Source: Halococcaceae archaeon | GTDB taxonomy: Archaea > Halobacteriota > Halobacteria > Halobacteriales > Halalkalicoccaceae | Length of the DNA: 7,958 nt | Assembly: GCA_007128515.1 (NCBI GenBank) | Contig: SKXI01000460.1 | Location: 1-7,958, forward strand | Direction: 5' to 3' | Shown: positions 5,793 through 7,958 of the stretch, in pieces | How the letters are laid out: every line of letters starts with the position of its first letter | How positions within the stretch are numbered: the first letter of the stretch is position 1 | Translations under genes and position numbers: made by a program | The notes under the pieces: generated by a model | What the model was told of the DNA's origin: nothing | The model's database searches: none | Seen by the model: only the letters and a program-made list of their open reading frames with translations

Positions 5793-5880
5793 TTTTCCGG
5801 GTATTCGTACACAAAGGTAGTAGTTTGAACAGGGTATGTGGTAATACTAACCGGTTATTTGTTTGTGTGTCGTTTTTCAC
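5787..5880. other. AT-rich block in the spacer between the zinc-finger gene and the lipoate ligase
   Basis: Bases 5821-5880 are only about 37% GC (22 of 60), against roughly two-thirds in the surrounding genes. The block has a T-rich plus strand (TTATTTGTTTGTGTG, then a T5 run) and includes the TATA box of the zinc-finger gene. I see no open frame of family character in 5760-6014. Just downstream GTCGAT (5889-5894) and ATCGAC (5900-5905) form a perfect 6-bp stem. The block may be a regulatory region or the scar of an AT-rich insertion. It lies too far from the lipoate-ligase ATG to be its leaderless promoter. Confidence 0.5.
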
Positions 5881-6014
5881 TCCGGGAAGTCGATCGTCTA
5901 TCGACGAACCGAGAGGAGAGAGTCGTCCGCTCGATTCCGGGGTGGCGGTGCGGGATCGTAGGCCAGTGAGCTCCCCGTCGCAACCGCTTTGCCCGCACGC
6001 TCGGTATCGCGAGC

Positions 6015-6833
6015 ATGACCGACCTCGCCGACCGGGAGTGGCGGCTGATCCGCGAGGAGTCGTGGGACGGTCCGACGAACATGGCGCTCGACGAGGTGGC
6101 CGCCGAGACCGCCGCGGCGGGCGGGCCGCGGACGCTCAGGGTCTACCGCTGGGAACCGAGTACGCTCTCGTTGGGCTACCACCAGGACCCGGAGACGATC
6201 GACTGGGGATACGCGGAACGGGAGGGGATCACCGTCACCCGTCGGCCGACCGGCGGCGGCGGGATCTACCACGACTCCGAGGGGGACATCTCGTACTCGA
6301 TCGTCGCGCCCGCGGCCGAGCTTCCGAGCAAACTCATCGACTCGTATCACCTGCTCTGTGAGCCGGTTCTGCGGGGGTTTTCCCGAATGGGCGTCGACGC
6401 GAGGTTCGCGCAAGAGCCCCAGCCCGAGATCCACCACCCGGCGTGCTACCTGCGCGAGCTCCACCCCGCACACGACGTGGTGGCCGGCACGGAGGGGAGG
6501 AAGGTGAGCGGCAACGCCCAGTACCGCCAGCGCGACGCGGTCATCCAGCACGGCTCGCTCACGTACGAGGTCCGGACGGAACCGCATCTCGCGGTCTTCC
6601 GCGACCACGAGGTCGAGCCGGAAGCGTTCGAGGGGCGGGTGACGGGGATCCACGAGGAGAGCGGGGTTTCGAGGGACGGGGCGGTGGCGGCGCTCGAGAG
6701 TGCGCTCTCGGAGTGGGCCGAGGCGGAGGACGGGTCCTGGTCGGATACGGAGTTGGAGCGGGCCCGTGAGATCGCCCGTGGGAAGTACGCCGACGACCGG
6801 TGGACACGCGAGCGGGTCGATCCGACCGGCTGA
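6015..6833 (+). CDS. Lipoate-protein ligase A / octanoyltransferase LipM-family protein
   Basis: A 272-aa member of the BPL/LplA/LipB fold, which attaches lipoyl or octanoyl groups to the lysine of E2 and GcvH lipoyl domains. Visible features are WEPSTLSLGYHQDP (46-59), the ligase motif RRPTGGGGIYHD (76-87), DISYSIV (91-97), and GRKVSGNAQYRQRD (161-174) with the invariant Lys163 that binds the acyl-adenylate or acyl group, followed by IQHGSL. Cys144 in PACYLREL sits where LipM octanoyltransferases carry the catalytic Cys; some lipoate ligases also have a Cys there, so ligase and transferase cannot be separated. The C-terminal helix REIARGKYADDRW is typical of the family. As in Thermoplasma LplA, there is no fused C-terminal accessory domain, so an LplB partner would be needed if it acts as a ligase; none is in the window. 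It is followed 26 bp later by the DUF371 gene. Confidence 0.9.
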   Translation: MTDLADREWRLIREESWDGPTNMALDEVAAETAAAGGPRTLRVYRWEPSTLSLGYHQDPETIDWGYAEREGITVTRRPTGGGGIYHDSEGDISYSIVAPAAELPSKLIDSYHLLCEPVLRGFSRMGVDARFAQEPQPEIHHPACYLRELHPAHDVVAGTEGRKVSGNAQYRQRDAVIQHGSLTYEVRTEPHLAVFRDHEVEPEAFEGRVTGIHEESGVSRDGAVAALESALSEWAEAEDGSWSDTELERAREIARGKYADDRWTRERVDPTG

Positions 6834-6859
6834 AGTGTTCGCTCACTCTCTTGGCCCGT

Positions 6860-7276
6860 ATGGACGAGGTCATCCGCGCGCGTGGCCACGAGAACGTGCG
6901 CGCCGAACACGCGAGCACGTTCGAGGTGACGACCGACGACTGGCTCACGCCCGCGGGCGACTGTATCCTCGGGATCCGTGCCGACCGCGCGCCCGCCGAC
7001 TTCGATCCGGCGTTCGTCGAGGCCTGTCGGAAGGCGGGTAGGGAGATCGTCGCGACGGTCGAGGCGGGAGGACGTGAGCAGGTCGTCCGTGGGCGGGGCC
7101 ACCCCGACCTCACGTTCGAGAGCGACCGGAGCGCGGTCGGTCGGACGAGCGAGTACGTCGACGACCGAACCGTGATGATCGGAGCGGCGTTCGCCGCGAG
7201 CGGCTTCGACCGGGAGATCGTCGAGGCCCTGGCCGACGGTGCGGGGCTGACGGTCACGCTCTCGGTCGATCGGTAG
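6860..7276 (+). CDS. DUF371 family protein
   Basis: A 138-aa protein matching the archaeal DUF371 family from its first residues: MDEVIRARGHENVRAEHAST (1-20), FEVTTDDWLTPAGDCILGIRAD (split around residues 21-42), then VVRGRGHPDLTF (about 74-85), a DRTVMIGAAFAAS segment (about 106-118) and a C-terminal strand LTVTLSVD. The GH-x-N-x-x-A-x-H opening and the LTPAGDCI motif are the most characteristic elements. The biochemical role of the family is not known to me. An in-frame ATG at 6800 lies inside the lipoate-ligase gene, so ATG 6860, directly before the conserved segment, is chosen. With only 26 bp after the upstream stop and no clear TATA box, it is probably co-transcribed with the lipoate-ligase gene. 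Confidence 0.88.
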   Translation: MDEVIRARGHENVRAEHASTFEVTTDDWLTPAGDCILGIRADRAPADFDPAFVEACRKAGREIVATVEAGGREQVVRGRGHPDLTFESDRSAVGRTSEYVDDRTVMIGAAFAASGFDREIVEALADGAGLTVTLSVDR

Positions 7277-7317
7277 CACCGAGGGAGCGATCGGATCGAG
7301 CCGGCTCCCCCCGGGTA

Positions 7318-7343
7318 GTTCGGGGCCCTCGTCGAGGGCGAAC
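7318..7343. repeat. Hairpin downstream of the DUF371 gene
   Basis: GCCCT (7325-7329) pairs with AGGGC (7335-7339) across a 5-nt loop, and after a GGG bulge GTTC (7318-7321) pairs with GAAC (7340-7343). It lies about 40 nt after the DUF371 stop and has no T-tract, so it is not a typical haloarchaeal terminator. It could stabilise or mark the 3' end. Confidence 0.35.
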
Positions 7344-7451
7344 CCGTGGACAGTTCCGGAACCGTCGCCCGCCCGGATCGCACCGGAGAGGCCCCAGTGA
7401 CGGCCTCCACCGGCATCGAGCGGAGTTCGAGTACCGTCGGAACACCGGGTT

Positions 7452-7475
7452 CGTATACGGTATACCGATATATCG
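7452..7475. promoter_or_regulatory. Run of three overlapping AT-rich palindromes
   Basis: CGTATACG (7452-7459), CGGTATACCG (7458-7467) and CGATATATCG (7466-7475) are each perfect palindromes and overlap by two bases. This is the only strongly AT-rich stretch in the spacer 7277-7639. It resembles either a TATA-containing promoter or stacked operator half-sites. I found no gene at leaderless distance on either strand that looks real, so its target is unclear. Confidence 0.4.
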
Positions 7476-7498
7476 AATCACCGTGCCGACGCTCGATG

Positions 7499-7579
7499 AT
7501 ACGGTCTGCAGTACGTCAGTACCGGCGCAACCGCAGGACGGTCACCGTTGGGCCGGTAAATCGGTACAGCAGACCGTAT
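7499..7579. repeat. 81-bp near-perfect palindromic repeat, copy B
   Basis: Outer arms 7499-7514 (ATACGGTCTGCAGTAC) and 7564-7579 (GTACAGCAGACCGTAT) are complementary at 15 of 16 positions. After a symmetric 5 x 5 mismatch, inner arms 7520-7531 (TACCGGCGCAAC) and 7547-7558 (GTTGGGCCGGTA) are complementary at 11 of 12. The loop is 15 nt. The ends, length and arm sequence link it to copy A at 5405-5486. It lies about 60 bp upstream of the endonuclease III start. No coding capacity is evident. Confidence 0.82.
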
Positions 7580-7609
7580 GAGTGGTCCGCCGGACCGACG
7601 TCGGTGGAG

Positions 7610-7615
7610 GATAAG
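7610..7615 (+). promoter_or_regulatory. Possible TATA-like box for the endonuclease III gene
   Basis: GATAAG is centred about 27 bp before ATG 7640, the leaderless distance. The match to a TATA box is weaker than for the VOC gene or ubaA. Confidence 0.4.
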
Positions 7616-7639
7616 TGGGACCGCTCCGTAGGCCGTCCC

Positions 7640-7958
7640 ATGACCGACGAGCCGATCGAGAACATCAGCGGGGGCGCCGATGGCGGCGGTATGGCGACCG
7701 AGTTCGAGCCGAGCGAGGCGGAGACGCGCGCGGAGCGGGTGATCGACCACCTCGGCGAGACCTACTGGCAGAAGGCCTACGGCGGTCAGGACGCCTTCAC
7801 CTGTCTCGTCCGGACGATCCTCTCGCAGAACACCTCTGACAAGGCGAGCCAGCCCGCCCACGACGCGTTGATGAAACGGTACGGGGGAAGCGAGGTGCAA
7901 CGCACCTCGGACGACGCGAGCGGGCAAGGCCCGCGAGCCGGCGATCTGGTCGAGGCGC
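7640..7958 (+). CDS. Endonuclease III-family DNA glycosylase/AP lyase (3' end outside window)
   Basis: The first 106 residues of an HhH-GPD protein of the second haloarchaeal endonuclease III type, which removes oxidised pyrimidines and cuts at abasic sites. Recognised parts are ETRAERVIDHLGETYWQ (28-44), GGQDAFTCLVRTILSQNTSD (48-67, the core helix with SQNT in place of the bacterial SAQ-T) and KASQPAHDALMKRYG (68-82). The helix-hairpin-helix, catalytic Lys/Asp and Fe-S cysteines lie beyond the window. Between YG (81-82) and GDLVEA (101-106), which normally would be nearly adjacent, there is an extra segment of about 18 residues encoded by two hairpins. ATG 7640 has a weak TATA at the leaderless distance; Met18 is an alternative start and the Gly-rich first 17 residues are not conserved-looking. 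Whether the gene is intact downstream cannot be seen. Confidence 0.85.
   Translation, partial: MTDEPIENISGGADGGGMATEFEPSEAETRAERVIDHLGETYWQKAYGGQDAFTCLVRTILSQNTSDKASQPAHDALMKRYGGSEVQRTSDDASGQGPRAGDLVEA
7886..7939 (+). repeat. In-frame palindromic mini-insert in the endonuclease III gene
   Basis: About 54 nt (18 codons, GSEVQRTSDD... to ...QGPRA) made of two adjacent hairpins. CGAGGTGC (7891-7898) and GCACCTCG (7902-7909) form a perfect 8-bp stem with an AAC loop; GCGGGC (7920-7925) and GCCCGC (7929-7934) form a perfect 6-bp stem with an AAG loop. The encoded residues are polar and Gly/Ser/Arg/Gln-rich, unlike the helical fold around them. The length is a multiple of three and keeps the frame. 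The exact edges are uncertain by a few codons because Gly codons flank both sides. Confidence 0.55.

Noticed and set aside
5825..6361. Plus-strand open frame of 178 codons across the AT-rich block into the lipoate ligase gene
   Set aside because: It overlaps the lipoate ligase in another frame and gives Arg/Gly-rich sequence without family features.
392..6833. Idea that MOSC, UbaA and the lipoate ligase form a sulfur-cofactor island
   Set aside because: They are spread over 6 kb with separate promoters and unrelated genes (kinase, regulator, ribosomal protein) between them. Shared sulfur chemistry alone is not enough.
6446..7416. Two overlapping minus-strand open frames opposite the lipoate ligase and DUF371 genes
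   Set aside because: Both are low-complexity Arg/Ser/Pro translations of the complement of conserved genes.
7432..7440. TACCGTCGG shared with 893-901 as a possible third repeat
   Set aside because: A 9-base match between two spacers of this size and GC content is about what chance predicts, and the flanks do not match.
1..7958. CRISPR array, defence system, prophage or transposase gene
   Set aside because: No regularly spaced direct repeats, no integrase or transposase motifs, and no phage structural genes are visible on either strand.

Overview
The window looks like chromosomal DNA of a halophilic archaeon (class Halobacteria). GC content is high, the proteins are rich in Asp/Glu, and the genes are archaeal types: ribosomal protein L15e, a Rio2-type kinase, a SAMP-activating E1 (UbaA), a TrmB-family regulator and a DUF371 protein. 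Several start codons sit about 25-30 bp downstream of a TATA-like box, the usual haloarchaeal arrangement for leaderless mRNAs. The genus cannot be fixed from sequence alone.

Layout, left to right. (1) The 3' end of a creatininase-family amidohydrolase overlaps a MOSC-domain protein by four bases (ATGA). (2) A 226-bp spacer with a 77-bp dyad precedes a two-module VOC (CatE-like) dioxygenase-type protein. (3) That gene converges with a minus-strand Rio2 kinase gene, only 16 bp away. (4) Divergent from rio2 is a TrmB-type regulator. (5) rpl15e follows after a 124-nt leader full of overlapping stems, one of which covers the Shine-Dalgarno sequence. (6) ubaA follows with its own TATA box. (7) A 609-bp stretch holds an 82-bp repeat (copy A), a 51-aa C2H2-like zinc-finger gene on the minus strand and a clearly AT-rich block. 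(8) A lipoate ligase/octanoyltransferase-family gene and a DUF371 gene are probably co-transcribed. (9) A 363-bp spacer holds a hairpin, a run of overlapping palindromes and an 81-bp near-palindrome (copy B, related to A). (10) The window ends inside a second-type endonuclease III gene that carries an in-frame insert of about 54 nt made of two hairpins.

The genes are mostly housekeeping (translation and ribosome assembly, ubiquitin-like/sulfur-carrier activation, lipoylation, DNA repair) and do not form one pathway. The unusual content is mainly non-coding: a dispersed palindromic repeat family present twice, a palindromic mini-insert inside a repair gene, a structured ribosomal-protein leader, and a tiny zinc-finger gene that length cut-offs would miss.
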